From contig NZ_QGTG01000002.1 in assembly GCF_003182155.1 (NCBI RefSeq), positions 1,255,646 to 1,319,645 on the forward strand: a stretch of 64,000 nt of DNA. The letters are read 5' to 3'. This DNA is from Chitinophaga sp. S165. Lineage in GTDB: Bacteria; Bacteroidota; Bacteroidia; Chitinophagales; Chitinophagaceae. Shown here piece by piece: positions 17,568-27,864 of this stretch (position 1 is the first letter of the stretch; every line of letters begins with the position of its first letter). The notes beneath the pieces were generated by a model. That model ran no database searches, was not told the DNA's origin, and worked only from the letters and a program-made list of their open reading frames with translations. A program made the position numbers and the translations under genes.

Positions 17568-19235
17568 TTATCCTTTCTTCGCCTCTTTCGCCCAGGTATC
17601 CTTCAACGTTACAGTACGGTTGAATACCAGCTTGTCAGCAGTACTATCCGTGTCCACATTGAAATAACCTTTACGCAGGAACTGGAAGCGATCACCTGGC
17701 TTGGCTTTCAGTAAGCTAGGCTCGATATAAGCATTCTTAATGACCTGCAAAGAATCGGGATTGATATACGATTTGAAATCACCTTCTTCATTGCCCGGAT
17801 CTTCTACTTTGAACAGACGATCGTACAGTCTTACCTCTGCAGTAGCCGCATGTGCAGCACTTACCCAGTGGATGGTGCCTTTCACATTCAGTCCGGTAGT
17901 ATCTCCACCGCTTTTGCTTTCAGGGAAGTATGTTGCGTAGATGGTAGTGATATTACCATCGGCATCTTTCTCAAAGCTTTCGCCTTTGATGATGTAGGCA
18001 TTTTTCAGACGTACCACTAAACCTCGTCCCAGACGGAAGAACTTCTTAGGAGGCTCTTCCATGAAGTCTTCACGCTCAATGTACAGGGTATTGCTGAATG
18101 GCAATGTACGTGTACCGCTATTCGGATCTTCTGGATTATTCTCAGCGGTCATTTCTTCTACCTGATCTGCCGGATAGTTAGTGATCACCAGTTTCACCGG
18201 GTCCAATACTGCCATCACACGATTAGCTGTTTTGTTCAGCTCTTCGCGGATACAGAATTCCAGCAGGCTCACGTCAATCATGTTATCACGTTTCTGTACA
18301 CCAATGCGTTCACAGAATGCACGGATGCTGGCAGCTGTGTAACCACGGCGGCGCAGACCGCTGATAGTGGGCATACGTGGATCATCCCAGCCGCTAACGT
18401 ATTTCTCATTCACCAGCTGTAACAGTTTACGTTTGCTCATTACCGTATAGGTAAGATTTAAACGTGCAAACTCGTACTGGTGAGATGGGAATATTGCCAG
18501 TTGCTCGATGAACCAGTTGTACAGCGGACGGTGCGGAATAAACTCAAGCGTACAAACGGAATGCGTAATGTTTTCGATGCTGTCGCTCTGACCATGGGCA
18601 AAGTCATACATCGGATATATACACCAGCTATCACCGGTACGATGGTGATGAGCATGTTTGATACGATAGATGATCGGATCGCGCATATGCATGTTGGGAG
18701 ACGCCAGGTCTACCTTTGCGCGCAATACTTTCTCTCCGTCTTTGAACTCTCCCTTACGCATACGTGCAAACAGGTCGAGGTTCTCCTCGATACTGCGGTT
18801 ACGGTAAGGAGTGCCTTTACCGGGTTCAGTAGGTGTTCCTTTGGAAATCGCGATCTCCTCCGGAGTGGAATCATCTACATAGGCCAGTCCATTCTTTATC
18901 AGTTGTACAGCGAAGTTGTATATCTGTTCGAAATAATCGGACGCATACAGTTCCTGGGCCCACTCAAAACCCAGCCATTGGATGTCGGCTTTAATGGAAT
19001 CCACATATTCAGTATCCTCCGTAACGGGATTTGTATCGTCAAAACGGAGGTTGGTTTTACCATTGTACTTCTGTGCAAGGCCAAAGTTGAGGCAGATGGA
19101 TTTGGCATGCCCGATATGCAGGTAGCCATTTGGTTCGGGAGGGAAGCGTGTATGCACCCTGCCGCCATTAACTCCGTTGGCAATGTCCTCTTCTACGATC
19201 TGTTCCAGAAAATTGAGGGTCCTTTCTTCGCTCAT
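17568..19235 (-). CDS. glnS: glutamine--tRNA ligase
   Basis: 555 residues, the length of E. coli GlnRS. Class I motifs [12 protein letters not shown] (about 34-45) and VMSKRKL (about 272) are present, as is the C-terminal beta-barrel anticodon region ([14 protein letters not shown]). Direct glutaminylation makes the GatCAB route for Gln-tRNA unnecessary. The promoter box at 19259-19266 gives a leader of about 17 nt. Confidence 0.97.
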   Translation of the reverse strand: MSEERTLNFLEQIVEEDIANGVNGGRVHTRFPPEPNGYLHIGHAKSICLNFGLAQKYNGKTNLRFDDTNPVTEDTEYVDSIKADIQWLGFEWAQELYASDYFEQIYNFAVQLIKNGLAYVDDSTPEEIAISKGTPTEPGKGTPYRNRSIEENLDLFARMRKGEFKDGEKVLRAKVDLASPNMHMRDPIIYRIKHAHHHRTGDSWCIYPMYDFAHGQSDSIENITHSVCTLEFIPHRPLYNWFIEQLAIFPSHQYEFARLNLTYTVMSKRKLLQLVNEKYVSGWDDPRMPTISGLRRRGYTAASIRAFCERIGVQKRDNMIDVSLLEFCIREELNKTANRVMAVLDPVKLVITNYPADQVEEMTAENNPEDPNSGTRTLPFSNTLYIEREDFMEEPPKKFFRLGRGLVVRLKNAYIIKGESFEKDADGNITTIYATYFPESKSGGDTTGLNVKGTIHWVSAAHAATAEVRLYDRLFKVEDPGNEEGDFKSYINPDSLQVIKNAYIEPSLLKAKPGDRFQFLRKGYFNVDTDSTADKLVFNRTVTLKDTWAKEAKKG

Positions 19236-19258
19236 AAAGTTTAATATATTTCGGACGG

Positions 19259-19266
19259 CAAAGGTA
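19259..19266 (-). promoter_or_regulatory. -7 promoter box (TACCTTTG) of glnS
   Basis: Exact TAnnTTTG match on the minus strand, 23 bp before the glnS ATG. Confidence 0.55.
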
Positions 19267-19371
19267 GTGAAAAGTCCACAGACCGGATCAGGAAGTAAGG
19301 GCAGGATTGGTCGCAGCCGGTGGTAGACTGATCAAAAAACTTATATTTACAAACTTAACAACCTGTAGATT

Positions 19372-19791
19372 ATGGTCAACCCCCTACAACGTCCTGTACG
19401 TGTGCTGGTGGCTAAAGTCGGACTGGACGGTCATGACAGAGGCGCCAAAGTGATTGCAGCAGCCCTGAGGGATGCCGGTATGGAAGTGATCTATACCGGA
19501 CTGCGTCAGACCCCCGAAATGGTGGTCAGCGCAGCACTCCAGGAAGATGTGGACGCTATCGGCGTTAGCATCCTGTCGGGCGCACACATGACGGTTTTTC
19601 CACGTATTATGACCCTTATGAAAGAAAAAGGGATGGATGATGTATTACTTACCGGTGGCGGCATCATACCGGAAACCGATATGTCGGAACTGAATGAGAT
19701 CGGCGTTGGAAAACTCTTTCCTCCCGGTACCCGTACAGAAGATATTGCCACGTATATCACAGATTGGGTCGCAGCCCACAGGAATTTCTAA
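19372..19791 (+). CDS. cobalamin-binding subunit of a methylmalonyl-CoA-type mutase
   Basis: 139 residues forming a stand-alone B12-binding Rossmann domain. The base-off signature DGHDRG is at 19-24 with His21 as the lower axial ligand; SILSGAH and TGGGIIP supply the other two B12 contacts. This matches the C-terminal domain of methylmalonyl- or isobutyryl-CoA mutases, here as a separate chain. The catalytic large subunit is not in the window, but methylmalonyl-CoA epimerase is (35932), consistent with a propionate/succinyl-CoA route. Confidence 0.88.
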   Translation: MVNPLQRPVRVLVAKVGLDGHDRGAKVIAAALRDAGMEVIYTGLRQTPEMVVSAALQEDVDAIGVSILSGAHMTVFPRIMTLMKEKGMDDVLLTGGGIIPETDMSELNEIGVGKLFPPGTRTEDIATYITDWVAAHRNF

Positions 19792-19877
19792 AAATCAGCC
19801 ACGTTTTGAAACCTTTTTCCTGCCCGGTCGTCTTTGTATAATATATAGGACCACCCGATTAAAACAGAACCAGATAT

Positions 19878-20678
19878 ATGAAACGGAAACTCTACCTGAT
19901 CCCATTGCTGCTTTGTTTGTTGCAGTTAAACGCATTCTCCCAGGATAAGGATACAGATACTACCAAAGCGAAATCTGTATGGAAGAAGATGATATTGAGC
20001 CGGTATCCGCCTCATAGCCATAGCAAACGCCCATATATTACCTGGGGCGGAGATGGCCCCCTGTTATCTTTCAGTGATGAGATCAGGGATGCGGGCAGCC
20101 GGGTACATAACATCCCCCGGTTTACTTTCTTTTTTAATGTCGGCCATAACTTTAACTATGACTTTGGGCGAAACTTCGGCATTTTTACCGGGTTGAACCT
20201 CAAGAATATAGGGCTTATCACAAAAGACGACAAAGACTCCGTAAAGCTGAAACGCCGTGTATACACACTGGGTATACCGTTGGGTTTCAAGATCGGCGAC
20301 CTGAGAAGAGGTTCTTTCTTTTTCTTTGCCGGTGGATCTTATGACCTTGCCTTCAATTATAAAGAGAAGAAATTCATCAACGGAGATAAAAAGGAGAAGT
20401 TCAACGAATGGTTCAGCGATCGTACTCCATTGCTCATGCCTTCGCTGTTTGCAGGCCTGAGGATGAGTCCAGGTTTCGGACTGAAGGTGCAGTATTATCC
20501 TAATAACTTTTTCAATAAAGAATATAAGGAGTCATTGGTAGGAGGTACTACTACTCCATATAAAGACCTGAACGCTAAACTGTTCTTTGTAACGCTCAGT
20601 TATGACTTTGGCAGATGGCCTGATCATAAACACTGGAAAGAAAAGCATAAACGTTTTCAGCAACGCCACAAGAAGTAG
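19878..20678 (+). CDS. outer-membrane beta-barrel protein of unknown function
   Basis: 266 residues with a signal peptide (cleavage near AFSQ, about 21). The mature chain alternates hydrophobic and polar residues and ends in LSYDFGRW followed by a basic His/Lys-rich tail (KHWKEKHKRFQQRHKK). Strands such as FTFFFNVGHNFNYDFG and RGSFFFFAGGSYDLAFNY fit an 8- to 10-strand barrel of the PorT/OMP_b-brl type. The basic tail after the barrel is unusual and may face the periplasm. Function unknown. Confidence 0.72.
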   Translation: MKRKLYLIPLLLCLLQLNAFSQDKDTDTTKAKSVWKKMILSRYPPHSHSKRPYITWGGDGPLLSFSDEIRDAGSRVHNIPRFTFFFNVGHNFNYDFGRNFGIFTGLNLKNIGLITKDDKDSVKLKRRVYTLGIPLGFKIGDLRRGSFFFFAGGSYDLAFNYKEKKFINGDKKEKFNEWFSDRTPLLMPSLFAGLRMSPGFGLKVQYYPNNFFNKEYKESLVGGTTTPYKDLNAKLFFVTLSYDFGRWPDHKHWKEKHKRFQQRHKK

Positions 20679-20744
20679 CATTAAGGCACACGATGAGCTT
20701 CATTATAATACTACTTGATATAATGCCTGATAAGGCTTAAATTA

Positions 20745-20793
20745 GGAATGACGAATAATGTTAATGGATGTTTAACAGGTTATTCGTCATTCC
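20745..20793. repeat. intergenic inverted repeat (GGAATGACGAATAA arms)
   Basis: Perfect 14-bp arms at 20745-20758 and 20780-20793 with a 21-nt spacer, followed by T-rich sequence that could let it act as a terminator for the barrel gene. The arm resembles the TAGGAATTA words at 34.0, 40.2 and 47.4 kb. Confidence 0.6.
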
Positions 20794-20883
20794 CGATTTT
20801 TATCGTTTTTCCTATACTCCTGTATTATTTTAACATTCCGTAATAATCCTTTTTCCGCTTTTTCTTCGACCTTGCTTCGCCGT

Positions 20884-20940
20884 CGCTTGTTCTATGCGTC
20901 TTCTCCGCTTGTTCTACCCTTCTTCTCTGCTTGTTCTCTC
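20884..20940. repeat. short imperfect 22-bp tandem repeat in a 433-bp gene-free stretch
   Basis: Two 22-bp units (20884-20905 and 20906-20927, both starting CGCTTGTTCTA and ending CTTCTC) and a partial third. They lie in the gap 20679-21111, which otherwise holds only the inverted repeat at 20745 and AT-rich sequence before the enoyl-CoA hydratase. I see no convincing gene there. Confidence 0.45.
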
Positions 20941-21111
20941 AAATCAGATTTTCTTTGGGAATCCTTGCTGATAGCGTGTTTTCTGAGCTGGGTGCTGTTG
21001 CCGGCCTGGAAGGTGAGGTATATTATGTGCTTTTGTTGTAATGTTAAAATAATACCACCGGTTATTGTCAGAAAATAAAATAAATTAGTCCTCCAACAAA
21101 AACCGGATCTC

Positions 21112-21888
21112 ATGTACAATACTATCAAAACTGAACTCACCGATAATATCCTCTTCATTTATATCAATCGACCTGATAAAATGAACGCCCTTAACCAGGA
21201 AGTCATGAAGGAGCTGGCGTTGGCGATAGACGAGGTATATACGAACAAGGAGATCAGGAGCGCAGTGATTACGGGCAAAGGTGAGAAAGCTTTTGTAGCG
21301 GGAGCTGATATTTCGGAATTCCTTGCCTTGTCTGATGAACAGGGTATGGAGCTGGCAAAGAAAGGGCAGGTAGTTTTCAAACATATTGAAGATTGCCCCA
21401 AACCTATTATTGCAGCAGTAAATGGTTTTGCGCTGGGTGGTGGGTGCGAGCTGGCAATGGCCTGCCATTTCAGGATAGCTGCAACCAATGCAAGATTCGG
21501 GCAACCGGAAGTTAACCTGGGATTAATTCCCGGATATGGAGGTACACAACGGTTAACCGCTCTTGTAGGCAAAGGAAAGGCGCTCGAAATGATGATGACC
21601 GGCGATATGATCAATGCGGAAGATGCATTGGCATGGGGCTTAGTCAATTATGTGGTAGCACCGGGCGATCTGCTGCTGAAATCGACCGAGCTTTTGCAGA
21701 AAATACATGCTAAAGCACCGCTGGCCATTGCTCGCGTGATCAAGTGCGCAAATGCCGCGTTGGACAATAGTGTAGATGGTTTTGAAATGGAGCTGAATGA
21801 GTTCGGCGCCTGTTTCGCTACAAAAGATCTGCAGGAAGGAGCCGAGGCATTTATCCAGAAAAGGGCACCGAGGTTTGTGGGGGAATAA
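21112..21888 (+). CDS. enoyl-CoA hydratase/isomerase (crotonase family)
   Basis: 258 residues of the crotonase fold. Oxyanion-hole segments KAFVAGADISEF and FALGGGCELAMACHF are intact, and both catalytic glutamates of enoyl-CoA hydratase are present (about Glu113 in GGGCEL and Glu133 in GQPEVNLGLIPG). It should hydrate trans-2-enoyl-CoA, most likely a short-chain (crotonyl) substrate. It stands alone with 160 bp before fumC. Confidence 0.88.
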   Translation: MYNTIKTELTDNILFIYINRPDKMNALNQEVMKELALAIDEVYTNKEIRSAVITGKGEKAFVAGADISEFLALSDEQGMELAKKGQVVFKHIEDCPKPIIAAVNGFALGGGCELAMACHFRIAATNARFGQPEVNLGLIPGYGGTQRLTALVGKGKALEMMMTGDMINAEDALAWGLVNYVVAPGDLLLKSTELLQKIHAKAPLAIARVIKCANAALDNSVDGFEMELNEFGACFATKDLQEGAEAFIQKRAPRFVGE

Positions 21889-21998
21889 CAAGCACTCAAT
21901 AGTCGTGTTTGTTTAAAGTGGCCGGATCAAACACATGGTTCCGGAAGGAAGCGTATATTTTATTTGTGTATAAACGACATTGAATTCCCGATTCGTAA

Positions 21999-22028
21999 TT
22001 GATTTTTCGTAATTCATATGTACGTTTG
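21999..22028 (+). promoter_or_regulatory. promoter of fumC
   Basis: -7 box TACGTTTG at 22021-22028 with a -33 TTG at 21999-22001 and a 19-bp spacer, the expected Bacteroidota geometry. The leader before the ATG would be about 15 nt. Confidence 0.72.
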
Positions 22029-22048
22029 TACCGCAAAAAATCAAGCAT

Positions 22049-23449
22049 ATGGAATATAGAATAGAGAAAGACACGATGGGCGAAGTGAAAGTACCTGTAG
22101 ATGCTTACTATGGTGCTCAAACTCAACGTTCTATCGACAATTTCAAGATTGCTCAGGATATCAACAGGATGCCGAAGGAAATTATCAAGGCGTTTGCTTA
22201 CCTGAAAAAAGCAGCTGCTTTGACTAACCTTGACGCTGGCGTACTGTCCCAGGAAAAAGCAACACTGATTGGTCAGGCTTGTGATGAAATACTGGCTGGT
22301 AAACTGGATAACGAATTCCCGCTGGTAGTTTGGCAGACCGGTTCAGGTACCCAGTCAAACATGAACGTGAATGAAGTGATAGCCTACCGTGCGCACGTGA
22401 TCAACGGCGGTAAGCTGTCTGATAAAGATAAAGTGATACACCCGAATGACGATGTGAATAAATCACAGTCATCCAACGATACTTTTCCTACAGCTATGCA
22501 CATTGCTGCATACAAAATGCTGATCGAGACCACTATTCCGGGTATCGAAAAGTTAAGGGATACCCTTGCTGCCAAAGCAGCTGCTTTCAAAAATGTTGTG
22601 AAGATCGGCCGTACCCACTTCATGGATGCTACGCCTCTTACGCTTGGACAAGAGATCAGCGGATATGTTTCTCAGCTGAACCACGGTCTGAAAGCAATCA
22701 AAAATACGCTTGAACACCTGAGCGAACTGGCTCTGGGCGGTACAGCAGTAGGTACTGGCATTAACACGCCAAAAGGCTATTCTGAGAATGTAGCAAAACA
22801 TATTGCTACGCTGACAGGCCTGCCTTTCATCACCGCTGAAAACAAATTCGAAGCGCTGGCAGCACACGATGCTATTGTAGAAGCGCACGGTGCATTGAAA
22901 ACTGTGGCCGTAAGCCTGATGAAGATCGCGAACGATATCCGTATGCTCAGCTCTGGCCCACGTTCCGGTATTGGGGAGCTTCACATCCCGGACAATGAGC
23001 CAGGTTCTTCTATCATGCCAGGTAAGGTAAACCCTACCCAATGTGAAGCACTGACTATGATCGCTGCGCAGGTACTGGGTAATGATGTGGCTATCAACAT
23101 CGGCGGTGCTACCGGTCATTTTGAACTGAACGTGTTCAAGCCGGTAATGATCTACAACTTCCTGCACTCAGCCCGTCTGATCGGCGATGGTTGCGTAAGC
23201 TTCAATGATAAATGTGCTGTGGGTATCGAGCCAATAGAAGCGAACATTAAGAAGCACGTGGATAATTCCCTGATGCTGGTAACTGCACTGAATACGAAGA
23301 TCGGTTACTACAAGGCAGCGGAGATCGCGCAGACAGCCCATAAAGAAGGTACTACCCTGAAAGAAATGGCAGTGAAACTGGGATATGTGAAACCAGAAGA
23401 ATTTGATGCCTGGGTAAACCCGATCGATATGGTAGGTGAGATTAAGTAA
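22049..23449 (+). CDS. fumC: class II fumarate hydratase
   Basis: 466 residues. The superfamily signature [15 protein letters not shown] is present with its catalytic serine loop, as are the substrate-binding motifs [24 protein letters not shown] and [11 protein letters not shown]. It interconverts fumarate and malate in the TCA cycle as an oxygen-stable homotetramer. It is monocistronic with its own promoter and a strong terminator. Confidence 0.97.
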   Translation: MEYRIEKDTMGEVKVPVDAYYGAQTQRSIDNFKIAQDINRMPKEIIKAFAYLKKAAALTNLDAGVLSQEKATLIGQACDEILAGKLDNEFPLVVWQTGSGTQSNMNVNEVIAYRAHVINGGKLSDKDKVIHPNDDVNKSQSSNDTFPTAMHIAAYKMLIETTIPGIEKLRDTLAAKAAAFKNVVKIGRTHFMDATPLTLGQEISGYVSQLNHGLKAIKNTLEHLSELALGGTAVGTGINTPKGYSENVAKHIATLTGLPFITAENKFEALAAHDAIVEAHGALKTVAVSLMKIANDIRMLSSGPRSGIGELHIPDNEPGSSIMPGKVNPTQCEALTMIAAQVLGNDVAINIGGATGHFELNVFKPVMIYNFLHSARLIGDGCVSFNDKCAVGIEPIEANIKKHVDNSLMLVTALNTKIGYYKAAEIAQTAHKEGTTLKEMAVKLGYVKPEEFDAWVNPIDMVGEIK

Positions 23450-23473
23450 GTATCTGCTCAAAGAGACAAAATA

Positions 23474-23509
23474 ATAAACGGGTATCTATGCGAATAGATA
23501 CCCGTTTAT
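23474..23509. terminator. bidirectional intrinsic terminator
   Basis: Perfect 16-bp arms ATAAACGGGTATCTAT and its complement with a GCGA tetraloop. It lies between the converging fumC and TSUP genes. Confidence 0.88.
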
Positions 23510-23532
23510 ATTTAACCGGAAGCCGGTTTATA

Positions 23533-24540
23533 TCAATGTGTGAGTGTAAGAATAATAGTGCGGAGGCTCAAGAGTATGATAAGTGAACCTACGAGGATCA
23601 TCAACGGCTTACGTTTAATCTTTCTTACCAGAATAGCTGCAAAAGGAGAAGCGATCACACCGCCTATGATCAATCCTATAATAACCGGCCAGCCGGCAAT
23701 TGCACCGAAAAGTAGGAACGTTCCTGCACTGGAAAGGGAGATAAAGAATTCTGCAGCATTTACAGAACCAATAGTATAATGTGCGGTACGGCCTTTGCTC
23801 AATAAGGTAGATGTTACGATTGGTCCCCAACCTCCGCCACCAAAAGAATCCATAAAGCCACCAAAGAATGCCAGGGAACCCAGACGTTTTGTTTTGCTTT
23901 TGGCCTTTTTAGGCAGGAATGCTTTCCGCAATACAATAGCGCCTAACACAAGCAGGTAAGCACTGATGAAAGGTTTTATATTCTCTTCCTTAAAGTAAGA
24001 CAACCAGGGAACTCCACTTGACAGGGCGTTCATTTTAGAAAGCAGTAATGACCCGCTGACAGCACCGATCATACCAGGTACCAGGAGGTAGAGGAACAGT
24101 TTCTTGTTCACATTACCGAAGCGAAAATGGGAAATGCCTGATGCGCCGGTTGTGAATACCTCTGCCACGTGAACACTGGCACTTGCGATAGAAGGCGGAA
24201 TGCCCAGTCCCAATAGCAATGAAGAAGATGTGGCGCCATACGCCATACCTAATGCTCCATCTACGGTCTGCGCCGCCAGGCCTACCAGTATATAGAACAG
24301 CAGTTCCTTTGTGAAGAGCGCCTGGGTAAACTCGAAAATCCGGGTATGCGTGGCCGCAGACGTATTATAATACGACAGAATTCCTATCCCGGCGACTGCT
24401 ACAACGGCAATAATACCGATCAGCAACCACAAAGCCGGCTTACGTTGGTTCTCCTCATTGACAAGGTCAATCAGTATCTCCTGACGTTCTACCGTAGCGT
24501 ACTTTTTTTCAAGTTGGTCTATCTCCTCGTTGTGCGACAT
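23533..24540 (-). CDS. TauE/SafE (TSUP) family membrane transporter with N-terminal extension
   Basis: 335 residues, about 80 longer than typical TSUP proteins. Residues 1-35 are a charged, probably coiled cytosolic region (EEIDQLEKKYATVERQEILI), then one extra membrane helix, then the paired TSUP repeats (LVGLAAQTVDGALGMAYG, and GGFMDSFGGGGWGPIV). The family exports sulfite, sulfonates or other small anions. The gene is preceded by a 9-bp inverted repeat operator candidate (24558-24580). Its exact substrate is unknown. Confidence 0.88.
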   Translation of the reverse strand: MSHNEEIDQLEKKYATVERQEILIDLVNEENQRKPALWLLIGIIAVVAVAGIGILSYYNTSAATHTRIFEFTQALFTKELLFYILVGLAAQTVDGALGMAYGATSSSLLLGLGIPPSIASASVHVAEVFTTGASGISHFRFGNVNKKLFLYLLVPGMIGAVSGSLLLSKMNALSSGVPWLSYFKEENIKPFISAYLLVLGAIVLRKAFLPKKAKSKTKRLGSLAFFGGFMDSFGGGGWGPIVTSTLLSKGRTAHYTIGSVNAAEFFISLSSAGTFLLFGAIAGWPVIIGLIIGGVIASPFAAILVRKIKRKPLMILVGSLIILLSLRTIILTLTH

Positions 24541-24557
24541 GTATTACTTCAGTTATA

Positions 24558-24580
24558 TAGTCTATAGATGTTATAGACTA
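24558..24580. promoter_or_regulatory. inverted-repeat operator candidate upstream of the TSUP gene
   Basis: Perfect 9-bp arms, TAGTCTATA and TATAGACTA, separated by 5 bp, 18 bp before the TSUP start and just downstream of a -7-like TACCTTAG. A related half-site (TTAGTCTATC) sits at 27795-27804, inside the leader of the neighbouring TonB receptor gene. Confidence 0.5.
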
Positions 24581-24696
24581 AGGTAGGGCGAAATCATCGG
24601 ATATCCAAATGCGGAGGATTAAAATGTGCGGAATAATCTTATAAATAGTGGAAAGGTCTGTAGCAAGGATAGAAAATCCACCGGAATAAAAAAGAA

Positions 24697-24731
24697 AACC
24701 CGCCGGTAGCAGCCAATTTGCCCGGCGGGTT
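24697..24731 (-). terminator. intrinsic terminator of the TonB receptor gene
   Basis: Stem AACCCGCCGG / CCGGCGGGTT with a 15-nt loop, followed on the minus strand by a T-rich run. Confidence 0.85.
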
Positions 24732-24750
24732 CTTTTAATATTTTAATCGC

Positions 24751-27624
24751 TTATTTCTTGAAAGGCAGATCATATGTTATAGCAACATAATACAATCCTT
24801 TGATAGTCGGGCCGCCTACATACTGGAAATAGGAAGTATTGAAGATATTGGAACCACCAACTTTCACGGCAGTGTGCAGTTTAGGCAAACCGTAGGTTAC
24901 CTGTGCATCTACTGTGCTGTAAGCAGGTACATCGCCATTACCGAACAGGTTCTGCCAGTAGAACTTCTCCTGCCAGTGCCATACCACATTGAAGCCCAGG
25001 TTTTTTGCCACTCTTCTGTTACCCAGGCTCACATTGGTGAACCATTTTGGCGTATTGAAGCCTGGGATCAGGGCGTCATCTTTGGTCTTGTCCTGTGCCA
25101 GCGCATTGTAGTTGGCATTACCACTGATGGTGAATGTTTTCAGGAAGTTGTAAGTAACACCCAGCGCAAAACCGTAGTTCTGAACAGTAGATTTACTGTT
25201 TGTCCATACACGATAGCGGTTCTGGAATTGTTTGTCATACATCTGCCTTAATACTTCCTGGGTAGGATTATTCACATTACCTGTTTGAGGTACAGCTACT
25301 TCTACCTGACCGATGAAGTTCTTGTAAGTATTGTAATATCCATCGATGTCTACAAACACCTTATTATCAAACAATACGCTCTTGTAGCCTACTTCGAATG
25401 ATTGGATCTGTTCAGGTTTGATCGCTTCGAGGTTGGCCACTTTCAGTATATTGGCATTCCGTTGCTCCGCCTCATCCCTGGTCAGGGTAGGATCTGCATT
25501 GGTCGCTTTGTTCACTGCTGTAGTAAATGCTGTAGCGCTGGAGGTGAGGTAAGAATTCCTGAAATATCCCAGTCCTTCTTCTATGAAACCTAGTCCGCCT
25601 ACACGTCTTACGCCGCCGTTGTTCACGAAGGAATAGGCTTCAAACAGGGAAGGAAAACGGAACCCGTTCTGCCAGGAAGCCCTGAAGTTATGACGCTGGT
25701 TAGGAGTAGTATACACTGCAGCTACACGTGGATTGAACTTTCCTTCGAACTGCTGGCTTTTGTCGAAACGGAGGGACGCAGTCAGTTTCAGCTGATCGTG
25801 AAACAGTACCTTGCTGCCCTGTACGAACCCACCGGTTTTTCCATACCAGATATTTTTGCCACCTGGTGTATTACGTTTATCCAATGGTTTGGTCAGGTCC
25901 ACGAAGTTGTTACCATCAGGGATGATCTCGTAAGTACGGTAATCTGCTCCCACCAGTACATCCATGAAGTGAATGTATTTACGGAGGTTCCATGTACCTT
26001 CTGCATGATAGAAACGGCTCATCTGCAACAGGGCAGCGCCACCGCTTTTATTGGTACTGTCTTTGGATACAGGATAGATGTCCCAGTCATTAATGCTCTT
26101 GATCTTGGCCAGCTGGGCGTCAAAGGCCGCTGTACCTGGTGTCCAGCGACCAGCATCAGCGGCTGCACGTGCGGCCCTGTGAGCTTCAGCTATATTGCTG
26201 CCGCTTGCGTCCAGTGCATTATTCAGGGCTGTGGTATAATCGGCCTGCCATTTTTTATCTGTTTTGAAAGACTTCTCGAGGTTATCTGCCAGCGGGTTCA
26301 TATTGTAGGAATCGCCGGTATTTTCAAGAGAAACGTAAGAGCGCAGCGTAAAATCCTGCCCAACTACTTCCACCTTATGATTCTGTACCACTACATTTTT
26401 CAGCCCGATACGGTTACCTCGCTGGAAGAATCCATCCATTTTACCTACACGGTAAGTATAGGACGCCTCAACTTTAGGAGTGATCTTATAATGCAGGGCA
26501 CCGTCAAATTTCAGGTTCTTCACTTTATAATCACCTACCAGATCTTTCTCCCAGTAGCCGGTGCGGGATACGTTATAAGATTTGCCAAATTTGTCTGTAA
26601 TAGGGAATGAGCTCTGGTCTGCATATTTGTTCCAGGCATCATTTGCTGTATTGTCAGCGCCGGTCAGCTGTGGGAAATCAGGATTCGCCTTGCTACCGGG
26701 ATTGAAATCGTTATGGCTGTCGGCATACCAGTCAGTACCCTCCATGTAGGAGAAGTTCACTTTGAATGCCAGCTTTTTGCTGAGCGGCTGTGCATAACGT
26801 ACGGATGTTTCTGAGATCGGTTTCGGAGAGTTGCCTTTACCGTCAAAGTGGTTGAAGGCAACTTTCTGGTATACACTAACACCCTGGTACTGGAAGGGAT
26901 TTTTGGTAATAAGGTTTGACATGCCGTTCAGGGCGTTCATACCATATAATGCGGAAGAAGCACCAGGCGTCACCTCAATACTCAGTATATCCAGTTCAGT
27001 GGGGCCGATCGCATTTCCTAAAGGCACACCAAGTGTTGCGGCCTGGTTATCCACACCATCTATCAGCTGCATGAAACGAAAGTTATTCGGCACGTTGAAA
27101 CCACGTGTATTGAAAACTTTGAAGGTCAGACCAGCGGTGGTCATCTGAACACCTTTCAGATTACCGATGGCGTCGTAGAAGGAAGCTGCCGGGGTTTCTT
27201 TCAGTGCTTTTACATCCAACTTTTCAATGGCTACCGGAGAGCGCATCAGTTTTTCCTGCTGACGGGAGGCTGATACTACTACCTCATTCACAAGTAGTGA
27301 CTGTGTTACGAGCTGGAACTGGAGCCGGCTGTTGCTGTTTTTTACTTCAAATTCCTGGGTCTGATATCCCAGCAGGTGTACCTGCAGTTTAAGGGGGAAT
27401 TTAGTGTTGGCAGTAATGTCGAAGCGTCCGGTGGTGTCTGTTTGTCCGCCGAAGGAAGTTCCCTTGATCTGAACAGTGGCGCCTATAAGCGGCTCTCCTC
27501 TGTCTCCGGTGATCTTACCGCCGATAATATAAGAGCCGTTCAGCTGTGCCTGGGCCAGTACAGGCAATAATAGTGTCAACAGCCATAGAAATGATATGCG
27601 AATAGTGCGTCTTTTTGCGGACAT
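24751..27624 (-). CDS. large TonB-dependent outer-membrane receptor
   Basis: 957 residues: signal peptide (about 1-27, ending AQAQ), carboxypeptidase-regulatory-like domain (about 32-115), TonB plug (about 120-235, with VVVSASRQQEKLMRSPVAIE and GASSALYGMNALNGM) and a long barrel. There is no adjacent SusD gene, so it is not an obvious polysaccharide-utilisation pair. It lies next to a TSUP anion transporter on the same strand, separated by a terminator, and both control regions share a TAGTCTAT half-site; a link to sulfur or anion scavenging is a guess. The leader from the box at 27816 is long, about 185 nt. Confidence 0.9.
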   Translation of the reverse strand: MSAKRRTIRISFLWLLTLLLPVLAQAQLNGSYIIGGKITGDRGEPLIGATVQIKGTSFGGQTDTTGRFDITANTKFPLKLQVHLLGYQTQEFEVKNSNSRLQFQLVTQSLLVNEVVVSASRQQEKLMRSPVAIEKLDVKALKETPAASFYDAIGNLKGVQMTTAGLTFKVFNTRGFNVPNNFRFMQLIDGVDNQAATLGVPLGNAIGPTELDILSIEVTPGASSALYGMNALNGMSNLITKNPFQYQGVSVYQKVAFNHFDGKGNSPKPISETSVRYAQPLSKKLAFKVNFSYMEGTDWYADSHNDFNPGSKANPDFPQLTGADNTANDAWNKYADQSSFPITDKFGKSYNVSRTGYWEKDLVGDYKVKNLKFDGALHYKITPKVEASYTYRVGKMDGFFQRGNRIGLKNVVVQNHKVEVVGQDFTLRSYVSLENTGDSYNMNPLADNLEKSFKTDKKWQADYTTALNNALDASGSNIAEAHRAARAAADAGRWTPGTAAFDAQLAKIKSINDWDIYPVSKDSTNKSGGAALLQMSRFYHAEGTWNLRKYIHFMDVLVGADYRTYEIIPDGNNFVDLTKPLDKRNTPGGKNIWYGKTGGFVQGSKVLFHDQLKLTASLRFDKSQQFEGKFNPRVAAVYTTPNQRHNFRASWQNGFRFPSLFEAYSFVNNGGVRRVGGLGFIEEGLGYFRNSYLTSSATAFTTAVNKATNADPTLTRDEAEQRNANILKVANLEAIKPEQIQSFEVGYKSVLFDNKVFVDIDGYYNTYKNFIGQVEVAVPQTGNVNNPTQEVLRQMYDKQFQNRYRVWTNSKSTVQNYGFALGVTYNFLKTFTISGNANYNALAQDKTKDDALIPGFNTPKWFTNVSLGNRRVAKNLGFNVVWHWQEKFYWQNLFGNGDVPAYSTVDAQVTYGLPKLHTAVKVGGSNIFNTSYFQYVGGPTIKGLYYVAITYDLPFKK

Positions 27625-27815
27625 AACTATAGATTCTTAGTATTTGAATTGGTCTTGTAATTGAAATTGATCAGGCAAATGCCATTTCAGGTTGAATGGG
27701 GGAAAACTGTTTTTTTATGTTCAGCAACATCGTAAAGAAGTGATCATGCGTATTTTATTGGTGGTGAATACTATCTAATCCTCTATTATAACTATTAGTC
27801 TATCGGATTTGTGGA

Positions 27816-27846
27816 CAAATGTAATACGGCAAATCAATTTTTCAAA
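27816..27846 (-). promoter_or_regulatory. promoter of the large TonB receptor gene
   Basis: On the minus strand, TTTG and TACATTTG (27816-27823) are separated by exactly 19 bp, matching the -33/-7 consensus. The half-site TTAGTCTATC (27795-27804) would overlap the first transcribed bases. Confidence 0.72.
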
Positions 27847-27864
27847 GGGATAGGCAAAAAAAAG

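Noticed and set aside
18480..19244. A 254-codon plus-strand open frame
   Set aside because: It lies antisense to glnS; codon pattern and product look like a shadow of the real gene.
20872..21158. Overlapping open frames on both strands in the gap before the enoyl-CoA hydratase gene
   Set aside because: They cover a short tandem repeat of low complexity and lack start signals or any known domain.
22553..23167. A 204-codon minus-strand open frame
   Set aside because: It is entirely inside fumC on the opposite strand.
25690..26610. A 306-codon open frame on the plus strand
   Set aside because: It is wholly antisense to the well-supported TonB receptor and its translation has no recognisable domain.
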